Positions 1-9,182 of a DNA stretch of 64,000 nt are shown piece by piece. A model generated the notes under the pieces. The model worked only from the letters and a program-made list of their open reading frames with translations. It did not search any database and was not told the DNA's origin. Position numbers and translations under genes: made by a program. This stretch comes from Weissella muntiaci (GTDB lineage: Bacteria > Bacillota > Bacilli > Lactobacillales > Lactobacillaceae): NCBI RefSeq assembly GCF_008107635.1, contig NZ_SDGZ01000024.1, forward strand, positions 40,438-104,437, in the 5' to 3' direction. The first letter of the stretch is position 1; each line of letters begins with the position of its first letter.

Positions 1-134
1 AATTGAACATTTTCGCCTTTGGATAACGTATCCTGAATTGCATCGAAAGTTGCTTCAACAGCCGCTGTAGCATCCTTCTTTGTAAGACCAGTTTGTAGCG
101 CAACCAACTCAACTAAATCTTGCTTATTTGCCAT
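1..134 (-). CDS. hup: HU-family DNA-binding protein (5' part, cut by window edge)
   Basis: Only the first 44 residues are inside the window, beginning MANKQDLVELVALQTGL, which is the typical start of a bacterial HU histone-like protein. HU forms a dimer that bends and compacts the nucleoid. The visible part is the helical dimerisation half; the beta-arm that contacts DNA lies outside. A clear ribosome binding site (AGGAG) is 6 bases before the ATG. The start codon is only 17 bases after the der stop codon, so hup is either read through from der or has a promoter inside the 3' end of der. The family assignment is firm because the N-terminus is very conserved. Confidence 0.93.
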   Translation of the reverse strand, partial: MANKQDLVELVALQTGLTKKDATAAVEATFDAIQDTLSKGENVQ

Positions 135-151
135 ATTAATCTCCTATTTGA

Positions 152-1462
152 TTAAGTTCGGGCACGTTTGATTAAGTGAATTGGCGTTCCAGTAAAGTCA
201 AATGCCTTACGGATTTGGTTTTCTAAGAACCGTTCATAAGAGAAATGCATCAATTCTGGCTCATTCACAAAGACCACAAATGTCGGTGGCTGAACTGCTA
301 CTTGTGTTGCATAGTATACACGCAGACGCTTTCCGTTCATATTTGGTGCTGGGTTCAATGCCAATGCATCCATGATCACTTCATTCAAGGTTGATGATTG
401 AATGCGACGTTGATGGTTCTCATTAACGCGCTTAATCAAAGCTGGAATTTTGTCCAAACGTTGCTTAGTCTTAGCGGATACAAAGATGATTGGGGCATAA
501 GATAGATATTGGAACTCTGTCCGAATCAAATCTTCAAATTCGCCCATCGTGTGATTATCTTTTTCAAGCGTATCCCACTTATTAACCAAGATAATCACAG
601 CTCGGCCTGCTTCATGAGCGTAACCAGCTACGTGCTTGTCTTGGTCGCGGATACCCTCTTCAGCGTTCAAAACCATCAAGACAACATTCGAATCATCAAT
701 TGCTCGCATTGCCCGCATGACTGAATACTTCTCGGTTGACTCATAAACCTTACCACGTTTACGAATTCCCGCCGTATCGACCATCGTGAACTCATCGCCT
801 TCAGGCGTGGTGAACCTTGTATCGATAGCATCACGAGTTGTCCCCGCAATGTCAGAAACAATCACGCGTTCCTCACCCAAGATTGCATTAACCAATGATG
901 ACTTTCCAACATTTGGTCGACCAATGAATGAGAAACGAATCGTTTGGTCTTCAACATTTTCTTCTTTTTCTGGGAAATGTCCCATCACTTCATCAAGCAA
1001 GTCTCCCAATCCAGTTCCGTGAGAACCAGAGATTGGGAAAGGCTCACCAAATCCAAGTGCATAGAAATCATAAATATCTGCACGCTTTTCAACATTATCA
1101 ACTTTATTGACTGCCAAAACAACCGGCTTATTTGAGCGATATAGAATTTTTGCGACGCGTTCATCCGCATCAGTCAATCCTTCAATAGCTGAGACCATGA
1201 AAACAATTACATCAGCTTCGTCAATCGCAATTTCTGCTTGTTGGACGATTTGTGACATGAATGGTTCATCACTCATATCAATTCCACCAGTATCGATCAA
1301 TCGAAACTCGCGGGTCAACCATTCTGCACGCGTATAGATTCGATCACGAGTAACGCCTGGTGTATCTTCGACGATCGAAATTCGATCACCAGCAATTCGA
1401 TTGAAAATTGTTGACTTCCCCACATTTGGGCGGCCAACGATGGCGACGATTGGATATGCCAT
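152..1462 (-). CDS. der: Ribosome-associated GTPase Der (EngA)
   Basis: Der is an essential double-GTPase that acts in maturation of the 50S ribosomal subunit. The 436-residue length is normal. Two tandem G domains are visible: the first P-loop GRPNVGKST is near residue 10, with DTGG near residue 57 and NKVD near 119. The second P-loop GRPNVGKSS is near residue 181, with DTAG and NKWD following. A C-terminal KH-like domain runs from about residue 350 to the end and includes the LRVYYATQV segment typical of the family. AGGAGG precedes the ATG. It lies directly upstream of hup on the same strand. Confidence 0.97.
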   Translation of the reverse strand: MAYPIVAIVGRPNVGKSTIFNRIAGDRISIVEDTPGVTRDRIYTRAEWLTREFRLIDTGGIDMSDEPFMSQIVQQAEIAIDEADVIVFMVSAIEGLTDADERVAKILYRSNKPVVLAVNKVDNVEKRADIYDFYALGFGEPFPISGSHGTGLGDLLDEVMGHFPEKEENVEDQTIRFSFIGRPNVGKSSLVNAILGEERVIVSDIAGTTRDAIDTRFTTPEGDEFTMVDTAGIRKRGKVYESTEKYSVMRAMRAIDDSNVVLMVLNAEEGIRDQDKHVAGYAHEAGRAVIILVNKWDTLEKDNHTMGEFEDLIRTEFQYLSYAPIIFVSAKTKQRLDKIPALIKRVNENHQRRIQSSTLNEVIMDALALNPAPNMNGKRLRVYYATQVAVQPPTFVVFVNEPELMHFSYERFLENQIRKAFDFTGTPIHLIKRART

Positions 1463-1544
1463 TAGACGCCTCCTTTATTTTTTACTAAATGTACATTAAC
1501 TAACAGTTAATTGTATCGTATTTATAGGTATAAAGATAGCTACA

Positions 1545-3389
1545 TTACACGTCTCTATCCTGCCAGTCGGTATTTGAAAAGCTATTAAATATTTTATTGT
1601 TCATGTCTTGAATATAAATTCTAAGTTTCTGGGCATAGGTTAAGTCCTTATGCTCATCACGGACCATCTTGTTTACCAGCGGCATGTTATCACTAATTAA
1701 CGCATCAACTTGATAAATTTGCATTCGTTGAACCGTATCAGTGTCATCAACGTCCCAGGCAAAGACCTTTTTGTTCTGATCATGTGCGTCCCAGACAAAG
1801 TCTTGATCGAGGCTCGACACCTCAACTGAGAAAGCATTCGCCTTAATACTTGGAACACCAAGTACATTGAACGGCATAATATAACTTGAGGTTGTCTTGG
1901 GTAATTTCTCTCGCAAACGTTCTGTCACTTTCAAATCGAGCGAGTGCATCATCGCCTTATTTGCAACAACTTCAGCGCCATATTGCTTGACGAAATTATC
2001 TGCCACCTGATCTGGATCTTCACCACGCCGGGTCTTTATTTCGATCAAGAGCTTCTGTTGTTGCTGATTAGCAGCCGCAAAATACTCCTCAAAACCAGGT
2101 AATTTAGCAGTGTATCCATTTTCCGATAACTTTAAACCGACCAGTTGATTATAATTTTTCTTTTCGACAATCCAGTTCTTATTGGCCAAGGTCTTCAAAT
2201 TTGCATCATGCATTACAACGAATTTATGATCCTTTGTTTGCCGAATATCCATCTCAACATAATCAGGATGATATTCCCGACTCGTCTTCTCAAGTGCCGG
2301 AATCGTATTTTGCACACCCTCTTGATTTGACAGCCCCCGGTGCGAGATTAACATTGGCTGAGCAAGTCGCTTTGGTTGCATATATTCATAGGCTACCACC
2401 GTTACAGCTAACAATAATACTAACAACACTAGAATTGCGCTGAATGTACCCAGTATTCGAAAGCCTAATCGGAAACGCTTAAAAGCAATGACCGGAATTT
2501 GCTCAGGTAGTTCGTTTTTCACATCCAACAACTGAATAATCACAAAGAAAACCAATACTAGCGACAGAACTAATTCAATCAACCCAAATAATTGAATAAT
2601 CAAGAGATTTACAATCCCGAACTGTAAAGCATACTGTGCCCAAGTGCTATCAATATAGCCCTGCAAACTCACCAGACCATATGCAACCAACACAAACACT
2701 CCAACAACGATTACCATGAGACTCGCAACTTGCAAGAAAAAGGCCCAGAAGTGCTTACGCGTTAACTGCCAACTCTTTTTCATTGAAGCTCGCAGATGCA
2801 TTTCTTTTAAAATAATTAACGGCAATGTAAAGATCAATCGCCAAGCTAGATAGATACTCAATAACGTTACCATGAGATAGAGCACCTTAAAGACCCATGG
2901 ACCGGTCATCATAACTTCCATCACGAAGCTTGGAATTCTAATTCTAGAGATAAAATCAACACTACCAGCTAACCCACTTAGCGGTAAGATAAAAAAGAAA
3001 TAAGCAATGAAAAACAAGATTGTTGAAAACCGGATATGTTTTAATCGTGAGAATGAAATAAAAATTAACTGACGAAAAGTTACATATTCACGCCGCTTCA
3101 CAAAATACGCTAAGAATATCATAAAGGTAAATTCTAGGTAGATAAAGATTAAGATCAGCAGTATCACCAGAATTAAACCTAAGGTTATCCAAAAATGATT
3201 TGTTATAATCGTGCTCAAATTATCAACCGAAATCGTTGAGAAATCTTGCTGCGCTAGAATCTTCTTCGTAATTAAAACTAATGCCGGGATGATAAAAGTA
3301 ATCACCAACAAATGAAACAACAACACCGGTCGAACATAACGCCGACTAGTCGTCAAAAAAGCCCACAGATTTTTTATATACGCCTTCAT
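1545..3389 (-). CDS. Membrane-anchored glycerophosphodiester phosphodiesterase
   Basis: This 614-residue protein has two parts. Residues 1 to about 340 carry roughly seven or eight hydrophobic segments and match the membrane domain often fused to such enzymes in Firmicutes. From about residue 345 there is a GDPD catalytic domain with HRG (in LISHRGLSN), the E-x-D pair in VEMDIRQ, and the second histidine in VVMHDANL. The family hydrolyses glycerophosphodiesters to glycerol-3-phosphate and an alcohol. The membrane form may act on lipid or lipoteichoic acid breakdown products, which is inference. I chose the ATG at 3389 over the TTG one codon upstream, because GGGGAG is well placed for it. Confidence 0.9.
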   Translation of the reverse strand: MKAYIKNLWAFLTTSRRYVRPVLLFHLLVITFIIPALVLITKKILAQQDFSTISVDNLSTIITNHFWITLGLILVILLILIFIYLEFTFMIFLAYFVKRREYVTFRQLIFISFSRLKHIRFSTILFFIAYFFFILPLSGLAGSVDFISRIRIPSFVMEVMMTGPWVFKVLYLMVTLLSIYLAWRLIFTLPLIILKEMHLRASMKKSWQLTRKHFWAFFLQVASLMVIVVGVFVLVAYGLVSLQGYIDSTWAQYALQFGIVNLLIIQLFGLIELVLSLVLVFFVIIQLLDVKNELPEQIPVIAFKRFRLGFRILGTFSAILVLLVLLLAVTVVAYEYMQPKRLAQPMLISHRGLSNQEGVQNTIPALEKTSREYHPDYVEMDIRQTKDHKFVVMHDANLKTLANKNWIVEKKNYNQLVGLKLSENGYTAKLPGFEEYFAAANQQQQKLLIEIKTRRGEDPDQVADNFVKQYGAEVVANKAMMHSLDLKVTERLREKLPKTTSSYIMPFNVLGVPSIKANAFSVEVSSLDQDFVWDAHDQNKKVFAWDVDDTDTVQRMQIYQVDALISDNMPLVNKMVRDEHKDLTYAQKLRIYIQDMNNKIFNSFSNTDWQDRDV

Positions 3390-3760
3390 CAATAACTCCC
3401 CATAAATCTACTTTTATCAATTTTATCATTTTTTCATGATATTTTTTGCCATTTATCAATCTAATTCTTTAACAGGCAACGTAAATACGAAAAAAATCAT
3501 CATACATCATTGTCACACTAATTTAATCAATTTTCATAACAAGGTCCATAAATGTTTCACTATCCATCAATCAACATGTTTGACTCAAACACCAGACAGG
3601 GCTAGAATAATGCACTGTTATATACATTTCGCTAAGGTTGTCGCGCTTCTTAAAGCGGCTTCCTTATCAATCACCAAGAACCATCGCCACTTCGTCATTA
3701 ATCATCCATTTATGACCAAATCACGAATAATATATTTTATATACTAACAAGGAAGCATCT
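3390..3760. other. 371-bp AT-rich intergenic region
   Basis: This stretch separates the phosphodiesterase gene from the divergent small membrane protein gene. A 103-codon plus-strand reading frame crosses most of it, but it has low-quality, Cys/His/Ile-rich composition and no good ribosome binding site, so I do not call it a gene. A modest stem-loop lies near 3634-3666 (TAAGG pairing with CCTTA, with CGCTT/AAGCG inside). The promoters of both flanking genes must be here, but I could not place them with confidence. Confidence 0.5.
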
Positions 3761-3952
3761 ATGAACAAGTCAAGCATTTATGGCTACATCAGTATCGTTT
3801 TAGCAAACCTCTTTGGACTCACCTCAATTTTCATCATCGATAGCACTGAGCAACCCTGGTTAACAGAAATTTTCTTGGTCCTAATGATCGTTTTCATCTT
3901 GATTGCTGCAACGCTTTTTATTGTCAGTAGTAACACCACACGTGCAGATTAA
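3761..3952 (+). CDS. Small two-helix membrane protein, unknown function
   Basis: A 63-residue protein with two hydrophobic segments, at about residues 8-26 and 33-56, separated by a short polar turn with acidic residues. It ends in a polar tail rich in T, R and D. An AAGGAAG ribosome binding site sits a suitable distance from the ATG, and a strong terminator follows. That makes a real monocistronic gene likely despite its size. I do not recognise a family. The hairpin-like topology is compatible with a small regulatory or structural membrane peptide, but nothing in the sequence gives a function. Confidence 0.6.
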   Translation: MNKSSIYGYISIVLANLFGLTSIFIIDSTEQPWLTEIFLVLMIVFILIAATLFIVSSNTTRAD

Positions 3953-3983
3953 CCTGCTAGTGCAAAAACGATCAGTTTCACAT

Positions 3984-4024
3984 AAATACGCTAGTTACTT
4001 TTATTAGTAACTAGCGTATTTTTC
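3984..4024. terminator. Bidirectional rho-independent terminator
   Basis: A perfect 15-bp stem (AATACGCTAGTTACT with its complement) around a six-base loop, flanked by A and T runs. It can serve the small membrane protein gene on the plus strand and the immunity-like gene on the minus strand, which converge here. Confidence 0.9.
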
Positions 4025-4031
4025 TAGCTAA

Positions 4032-4298
4032 TCAATCATTAGGCAACATACCACCAACTCCATTACCAAACAAATGTTGATTGCTAATGGCTTGATAAAA
4101 TTCTGCCACCTTTGGCGTTAAATTTGATCGCAATGCAAGCGGCCGTAACGCGAACTCGAGCTCTTCCAGCGTTCGAGTTAATGATTGGCCGTCTTCAATT
4201 TGCTCCTTGCTTATCTGTAATAATTGACGTTCCCATGTGCGAACATGCTTATCTAAAATTAAGTTGTACATCCAATTTAAAGCAGTCACTTTATCCAT
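4032..4298 (-). CDS. Probable bacteriocin immunity protein (EntA/PedB-like)
   Basis: This 88-residue, mostly helical, soluble protein resembles the small class IIa bacteriocin immunity proteins widespread in lactic acid bacteria. Shared features by eye are the LNWMYNLILD start, a central amphipathic stretch, and LALRSNLTPKVAEFYQ near the C-terminus. Family members block the bacteriocin-bound mannose PTS receptor from the cytoplasmic side. No bacteriocin precursor or export gene is nearby, so it would be an orphan immunity gene. No ribosome binding site precedes the ATG, and a TATAAT sequence lies only about 8 bases upstream, so the transcript may be leaderless. The family call is by resemblance only. 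Confidence 0.6.
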   Translation of the reverse strand: MDKVTALNWMYNLILDKHVRTWERQLLQISKEQIEDGQSLTRTLEELEFALRPLALRSNLTPKVAEFYQAISNQHLFGNGVGGMLPND

Positions 4299-4305
4299 AG
4301 TTAAA

Positions 4306-4336
4306 TTATATCACGAGAGCGCTTACATGATATAAT
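4306..4336. promoter_or_regulatory. Divergent promoter with inverted TATAAT boxes and a cre-like centre
   Basis: The arms ATTATATCA and TGATATAAT form a perfect 9-bp inverted repeat with a 14-base spacer. Each arm contains a TATAAT -10 sequence, one for msrA (4331-4336, plus strand) and one for the immunity-like gene (4306-4311, minus strand). The spacer at 4314-4327 reads TGTAAGCGCTCTCG on the minus strand and matches about 12 of 14 positions of the CcpA cre consensus. CcpA control of both genes is inference. Confidence 0.55.
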
Positions 4337-4368
4337 GATTGAAATTATCCGATAAAGGGGTGAAAAGA

Positions 4369-4902
4369 ATGACCGAAGAACATGCAATTTTCGCTGGCGG
4401 ATGCTTCTGGTGTACGGTTGAACCATTCGCCAGTAAACCCGGAATTATTTCTATTGTTAGTGGTTACACCGGTGGTCACATCGCTGATCCAACTTACGAT
4501 CAAGTCATCGGTCAGTATTCAGGTCACGTTGAAGCAGTCGAGATTACCTTTGATAACCAACAGATTTCATACAGCGAACTTCTCACAATTTACTGGCAGA
4601 TTATCGATCCGACGGATGCCAACGGTCAATTTGCAGATCGTGGTGAGAGTTACCGTCCAGTGATCTTTGTTAATGGTCAAGAACAACGTCGCCTTGCTGA
4701 AGCTAGTAAAGCTGATGTGATTGCCAGCAAGAAATATCATCGACCCATCATTGTTGAAATTCGCGACAATCAGCCATTCTGGCCTGCCGAGGACTATCAT
4801 CAAGACTTTTACCGCAAGAATCCGCGCCGGTACCGGGCAATGGAACGTTCACGGGCATATTTGCGCTTTATGCAAAACATCAAAAACCATTTTTCAAAAT
4901 AA
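4369..4902 (+). CDS. msrA: Peptide-methionine (S)-S-oxide reductase MsrA
   Basis: MsrA reduces methionine-S-sulfoxide, free or in proteins, back to methionine, and protects against oxidative damage in the cytoplasm. The active-site motif GGCFWC is at residues 8-13. The [17 protein letters not shown] region and the YHQDFY motif near the C-terminus are typical. The 177-residue length is normal for the family. I start at the ATG at 4369, preceded by AAAGGGGTG, not at the TTG 10 codons upstream. No separate resolving cysteine is visible at the C-terminus. The promoter region is shared with the divergent immunity-like gene. Confidence 0.95.
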   Translation: MTEEHAIFAGGCFWCTVEPFASKPGIISIVSGYTGGHIADPTYDQVIGQYSGHVEAVEITFDNQQISYSELLTIYWQIIDPTDANGQFADRGESYRPVIFVNGQEQRRLAEASKADVIASKKYHRPIIVEIRDNQPFWPAEDYHQDFYRKNPRRYRAMERSRAYLRFMQNIKNHFSK

Positions 4903-4935
4903 AAAGCACTACTCACAAAGTGAATAGTGCTTTTT
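4901..4935. terminator. Bidirectional terminator between msrA and rpsA
   Basis: The hairpin AAAAAGCACTA...TAGTGCTTTTT sits between the two convergent genes. It has A and T runs on both sides and immediately follows the msrA stop codon. Confidence 0.88.
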
Positions 4936-4955
4936 GTTATATACAGAAGTATATC

Positions 4956-6218
4956 TTAACGGAAGTCCTTTAGGATGTCACCAAAGGCATCACCCAAAGT
5001 TGCAGAACCTTCTTCGTCTTGTGTTGAGTAGTTCATAGGAGCTGACTCTTGACGTGGACGACGGCTGTTGCGACGTGGACGGTCGCTGTTGTTGTTGCCA
5101 CCATTGTTGTTTGAACGCTCTGAACGCTCTTCGCGTGCAGGAGCCTCTTCCAAAGCCTTGATAGACAATGACAAACGTTGCTTGTCAGGGTTTACTTCCA
5201 AAACCTTAACCTTAACCTTATCACCAGCCTTCAAAACGTCTGATGGGTTATCAACGTGCTTGTGTGAGATTTGTGAAACGTGCACTAATCCTTCAACACC
5301 TGGGAATACTTCAACGAAGGCACCAAAGTCAACGACACGCTTAACCGTACCCTCGATGATGGCTCCTTCTGGAGCTTCAGCTGCTGCTGCTTCCCATGGT
5401 CCAGGTTGCGTTGCCTTGATTGACAATGAGATACGCTCTTTATCAGCATCCAAGCCAAGAACCTTAACCTTAACTTCTTCACCAACAGACAAAACATCTG
5501 ATGGTTGTGAAACGCGTTCGTGTGAGATTTCAGATACGTGTACTAATCCGTCAACACCACCAAGGTCGATGAAGGCACCAAAGTTGGTCATACGAGCAAC
5601 CTTACCTTCAACAACATCACCAACTGCCAATTCATTGAACACACGTGACAAAGCGGCTGCGCGCTCTTCATTCAAAACATCACGACGTGACAAAATCAAA
5701 CGGCTGTCAGCTGCATTGATTTCAATAATCTTTGCACGAATAGTTTGTCCCTTGTATTGGTTCAAATCTTGCACAAAACGGTTCTCAATCATTGAAGCAG
5801 GTACGAAACCACGTACACCTTCAACATCAACAACCAAACCACCCTTAACAACTTGTGTTACTGGGGCTTCTACAATGTCATCAACATTGTGCTTGCTTGC
5901 GATTTCTTCCCAAGCACGACGAGCCTCAAGGCGACGCTTTGACAATAGGTATGATCCACCCTCTTTGTCAGAACCGATAGTTGAAACAACTACCAAATCC
6001 AAAACGTCTCCAACCTTGACCAAATCGTTGATGTTAGCATCACGATCAGCTGTCAATTCACGTGAAGGAATCACACCTTCAACACCGGCACCTTCGATAC
6101 CGACGATAACTTGACGGGCGTCATCAATGGCCAAAACTTCACCCTTAACAACATCACCAACTTTAACTTCGGCTACGCTGTCAAGAGCTGCCAATAGCTC
6201 GTTGTTCTCTTCGTTCAT
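4956..6218 (-). CDS. rpsA: 30S ribosomal protein S1 homologue (four S1 domains)
   Basis: This 420-residue protein has four S1 RNA-binding domains, at about residues 17-85, 105-170, 190-260 and 275-345. Domains three and four show the repeated pattern [21 protein letters not shown] low-complexity tail rich in Arg, Asn and Ser (about residues 365-395) follows. This is the Firmicutes form, shorter than the six-domain E. coli S1. It probably binds mRNA or ribosomes, though its role in low-GC Gram-positives is less certain than in E. coli. AGGAGG is 9 bases before the ATG. It lies downstream of cmk, as in many Firmicutes. A TATAAT at 6256-6261 may be its own -10 box. Confidence 0.95.
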   Translation of the reverse strand: MNEENNELLAALDSVAEVKVGDVVKGEVLAIDDARQVIVGIEGAGVEGVIPSRELTADRDANINDLVKVGDVLDLVVVSTIGSDKEGGSYLLSKRRLEARRAWEEIASKHNVDDIVEAPVTQVVKGGLVVDVEGVRGFVPASMIENRFVQDLNQYKGQTIRAKIIEINAADSRLILSRRDVLNEERAAALSRVFNELAVGDVVEGKVARMTNFGAFIDLGGVDGLVHVSEISHERVSQPSDVLSVGEEVKVKVLGLDADKERISLSIKATQPGPWEAAAAEAPEGAIIEGTVKRVVDFGAFVEVFPGVEGLVHVSQISHKHVDNPSDVLKAGDKVKVKVLEVNPDKQRLSLSIKALEEAPAREERSERSNNNGGNNNSDRPRRNSRRPRQESAPMNYSTQDEEGSATLGDAFGDILKDFR

Positions 6219-6316
6219 TACAATATATCCTCCTGGTCACACGACTCTAACAGCAATTATACTAAAAATATAATCTAATTACTAGCAAATCTTTCGACTT
6301 TGTTTAAGATTTTCTA

Positions 6317-6985
6317 TTATTTTGTCTTATCGGCTATAATTGCCTCGACGATTGCGACAACTTCTTCAATTGAATGACCAGTTGTATCAACCTCAACTGC
6401 ATCATCAGCCTTCTTTAATGGTGAGATTTCGCGATGTGAATCAAGGTAGTCCCGCTTCTCAATCGCTGCCTCCAATTCAGCCAGGGAAGTATTCATCCCC
6501 TTGGCTTGATTCTCCTTAAATCGACGTTCAGCTCGTTCGAGGACTGACGCAATCAAGAAGATCTTCACCTGCGCTTTTGGCAAAACCGTTGTCCCAATAT
6601 CACGGCCATCCATAACTACATTACTAGTCTGCGCAATTTCCTGTTGTAATTTAGTCATCGACGATCTTACCGCCGCATAAGACGAGACTGCAGAGACATT
6701 GGCTGTTACCGCGGTGGAACGGATTGCATCTGTAATTTCCTGCCCATTCAAATAAACCCTTTGTACCGGTTCACCTGGTGCAAATGTGATCTCTAGCTCA
6801 GGTAACAAAGCACTCACGGCTTGCTCATTATTTGGATCAATCTGAGCATTAAATGCCGCAAGCGTGATTGCCCGATACATTGCTCCAGTATCGACATAAA
6901 CATAGTTTAATTTATTCGCCAGAATTTTTGCGATGGTTGACTTACCTGCCGAAGCTGGACCGTCGATGGCAATTTGAATAGTCAT
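6317..6985 (-). CDS. cmk: Cytidylate kinase
   Basis: Cmk phosphorylates CMP and dCMP with ATP in pyrimidine nucleotide recycling. The P-loop [10 protein letters not shown] is at residues 8-17 and the family motif [10 protein letters not shown] follows near residue 30. The CMP-binding DGRDIGT is near residue 126, and the lid region carries RAERRFKEN. The length of 222 residues is normal. GAGGG precedes the ATG. It is upstream of rpsA on the same strand, the classic cmk-rpsA order. Confidence 0.97.
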   Translation of the reverse strand: MTIQIAIDGPASAGKSTIAKILANKLNYVYVDTGAMYRAITLAAFNAQIDPNNEQAVSALLPELEITFAPGEPVQRVYLNGQEITDAIRSTAVTANVSAVSSYAAVRSSMTKLQQEIAQTSNVVMDGRDIGTTVLPKAQVKIFLIASVLERAERRFKENQAKGMNTSLAELEAAIEKRDYLDSHREISPLKKADDAVEVDTTGHSIEEVVAIVEAIIADKTK

Positions 6986-7068
6986 GATTTTCCCTCATTT
7001 TTTGTTTTTGCAGAATAAAAGCCGAATAAAGCCGATTGCAACGGTTCTATCCGACCTTTGGAGATTTC

Positions 7069-7629
7069 TTATTTGATCTTTAACTCTTGTCCGTAATACT
7101 GAGCATAATTCGACGAAGTTAACCCTGGATTAAGCGAGTACAATGCTTCTGGAGTTGTATTATTCTCCCGAGCAAAACTATACAGGGTTCCACTTGCAAA
7201 CTTAGCCGTCGAATCAGCCTCTGAGCTTGACGCAGCTGCGGCCGAACTCGAAGCAGCACTCTCTGATGCAGCCTTACTTTCAGACGCAGCACTTTCTGAT
7301 GCTGCTTTTTCGGAGGCTGCTTTTTGTGAAGCGGCCTTCGATGCAGCCTTCTTTGAACTCGAAGCAGATATATCAACATTTGACGTCTTGGTTGTTGAGC
7401 TCTGTGACAATGCTGCAACTCCCGTTGAATCGTTATTAGGTTGATTTAACTCTTGTAAATATTTATAAACTGGAATAAATGAAAGGGCAATGATCACCGC
7501 TACCAAAATTCCAACAATCATACTCACACGCTGTGACCGACGACGCGTTTGTGAACGTGAATAACGTTGAGCTGGTTGCTCATCAAAAGATGCCTCCCAA
7601 GGCTTTGATTGGTTATCTTTTTCTGTCAT
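7069..7629 (-). CDS. Membrane-anchored LysM-type protein with Ser/Ala-rich spacer
   Basis: The protein has 186 residues. A basic cytoplasmic tail (SRSQTRRRSQR) is followed by one transmembrane segment at about residues 37-54. Next comes a long extracellular low-complexity spacer of Ser, Ala, Lys and Glu, from about residue 75 to 140. The last 45 residues resemble a LysM peptidoglycan-binding module: LYSFARENNTTPEALYSLNP, ending with GQELKIK. This is the layout of a type II membrane protein that touches the cell wall. No catalytic domain is present. It lies between recQ and cmk, where LAB genomes often carry a LysM protein. Its exact role is unknown. Confidence 0.8.
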   Translation of the reverse strand: MTEKDNQSKPWEASFDEQPAQRYSRSQTRRRSQRVSMIVGILVAVIIALSFIPVYKYLQELNQPNNDSTGVAALSQSSTTKTSNVDISASSSKKAASKAASQKAASEKAASESAASESKAASESAASSSAAAASSSEADSTAKFASGTLYSFARENNTTPEALYSLNPGLTSSNYAQYYGQELKIK

Positions 7630-7727
7630 CTCTGATTTCCCCGCAATTCGTCTGCTTTCTTAATCTACAATATCATTATGATAATTTAGCACATATCCAA
7701 AGCAAATAAAACCACTCCGTCATTTTT

Positions 7728-9182
7728 TTAATCTAAATTAAATAGTTTCCTTAAGTTTTCCTGCCATGTTTCTGTGTACATCTGACTTGCTTTGTTCAAA
7801 ACAGTATGACTTTTTCGAAATTGATCAAGTTCTTTGGCGGTTGTTCCCGAACTCTCATTAGTTTGATCAGCCTGGTTGGCAACTGTCTGATCAAACTCAA
7901 CCAATAACTGACGCCGAAGATCTTTTGTCGACTGCATATAGCTAATCATCTGCGTCACGGCCTGTAACTTTGCTTGACGACGCTCTTGAAATAATCTTTT
8001 AGCTGTTCCTAGATCAATTGCCTGCTCTTGGTAGCCTTTTACTAAGCGCAACATTTGTGGCTCGATCGTAGCCCCATTGTCAGTATCACCATAAATAATA
8101 TCAAGTTGCTGATCGGTTGGGATTGCGTGATCAATCATGCGCTGTTGCAACATTTCATCCCCTGGCACATATAAAGTCACCGCAAGTGCCGCCGCACCAT
8201 CGCGGCCAGCACGCCCCATTTCTTGCAAATAATTCGCTAAATCTTGGCTTGGATGATAATGAATTACATAGCGAATATCATTCTTATCAATTCCCATTCC
8301 AAAAGCTGAGGTTGCTACAATCACATCTAATTTTCCAAGCATAAACTGTTGTTGAATTTTATAGCGCGTCAAATAGTTCATCCCCGCATGATAGGCCATT
8401 ACCGCTTGATCACCATTAGTCTGCAGATATTCTGCTAAATTAAGCGCTAGGCGACGACTACTCACATAAATAATCCCCGGCCCTTGAAGCTGTTTAACTA
8501 ATCCCGCCAAGCGAGTTTGTTTATCATGCTCATCCGCTAATTGCTCAGTATGTAAATGAATATTGGGCCGATCAGCACTCTGCCGGTATAAAAACCAATC
8601 CTGCTTATTAGCTAAAGTAAATAAAGCCTGCGTCTCTGATTGCATTGTAACTGTTGCAGTTGCAGTCAATAGCAATAATTGCGGTTGTCCCAGCATCCGA
8701 TGAACTGAAGGCAGCTTTAAATATTCGGGTCGAAAATCTGGTCCCCAACTAATAATCGTATGCGCCTCATCAATCACAAGTAGGTTTAGCTCAATTTTCT
8801 TTAGTCGATTAATAACCGTTGTTTGACTCAACATTTCCGGCGAGATGAACAAAAAACGATATTGAGCCAAATTATCCATTACCATTTGGCGATCTCTCCC
8901 AACCAAAGTTGAGTTCAACGCCACCGCCTTTTGTTCGCCTAAATAATTAAGCCGGGCAACTTGATCTTGCATGAGCGAAAGCAACGGGGTCACGATAATC
9001 GTTAAACCATTTCTTAATCGCCCCAGCATTTGATAAATTAATGTTTTACCAGCTCCCGTTGGTAAAACCGCCAAAGCCGATTGACCTGCTAAGATCGCTG
9101 AAATTACTTCTGCCTGTCCGGGGCGAAAATCTTTAAAGCCGAATTCTTGATATAAATAGGCGTCCAAATCAGTCTTGAGCAT
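7728..9182 (-). CDS. recQ: ATP-dependent DNA helicase, RecQ family
   Basis: This is a superfamily 2 helicase with all the core motifs: FRPGQ (motif 0), LPTGAGKT (Walker A, near residue 40), IDEAH (Walker B) and LLTATAT. The C-terminal half has the second RecA fold with ATSAFGMGIDK and the QEMGRAGRDG arginine-finger motif. The protein is 484 residues and has no HRDC domain, so it matches the short RecS/RecQ form of Firmicutes. It acts in DNA repair and replication-fork processing. It overlaps the upstream ypbB-like gene by 14 bases, so the two are translationally coupled. Confidence 0.93.
   Translation of the reverse strand: MLKTDLDAYLYQEFGFKDFRPGQAEVISAILAGQSALAVLPTGAGKTLIYQMLGRLRNGLTIIVTPLLSLMQDQVARLNYLGEQKAVALNSTLVGRDRQMVMDNLAQYRFLFISPEMLSQTTVINRLKKIELNLLVIDEAHTIISWGPDFRPEYLKLPSVHRMLGQPQLLLLTATATVTMQSETQALFTLANKQDWFLYRQSADRPNIHLHTEQLADEHDKQTRLAGLVKQLQGPGIIYVSSRRLALNLAEYLQTNGDQAVMAYHAGMNYLTRYKIQQQFMLGKLDVIVATSAFGMGIDKNDIRYVIHYHPSQDLANYLQEMGRAGRDGAAALAVTLYVPGDEMLQQRMIDHAIPTDQQLDIIYGDTDNGATIEPQMLRLVKGYQEQAIDLGTAKRLFQERRQAKLQAVTQMISYMQSTKDLRRQLLVEFDQTVANQADQTNESSGTTAKELDQFRKSHTVLNKASQMYTETWQENLRKLFNLD

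Noticed and set aside
3436..3747. A 103-codon plus-strand frame in the gap before the small membrane protein
   Set aside because: No good ribosome binding site, unusual His/Ile/Cys content and no recognisable pattern; more likely non-coding.
5068..6114. A 348-codon plus-strand open frame opposite rpsA
   Set aside because: It is the antisense of the conserved S1 gene, has Ser/Thr/Arg-rich composition with no family resemblance, and exists because of the codon bias of rpsA.
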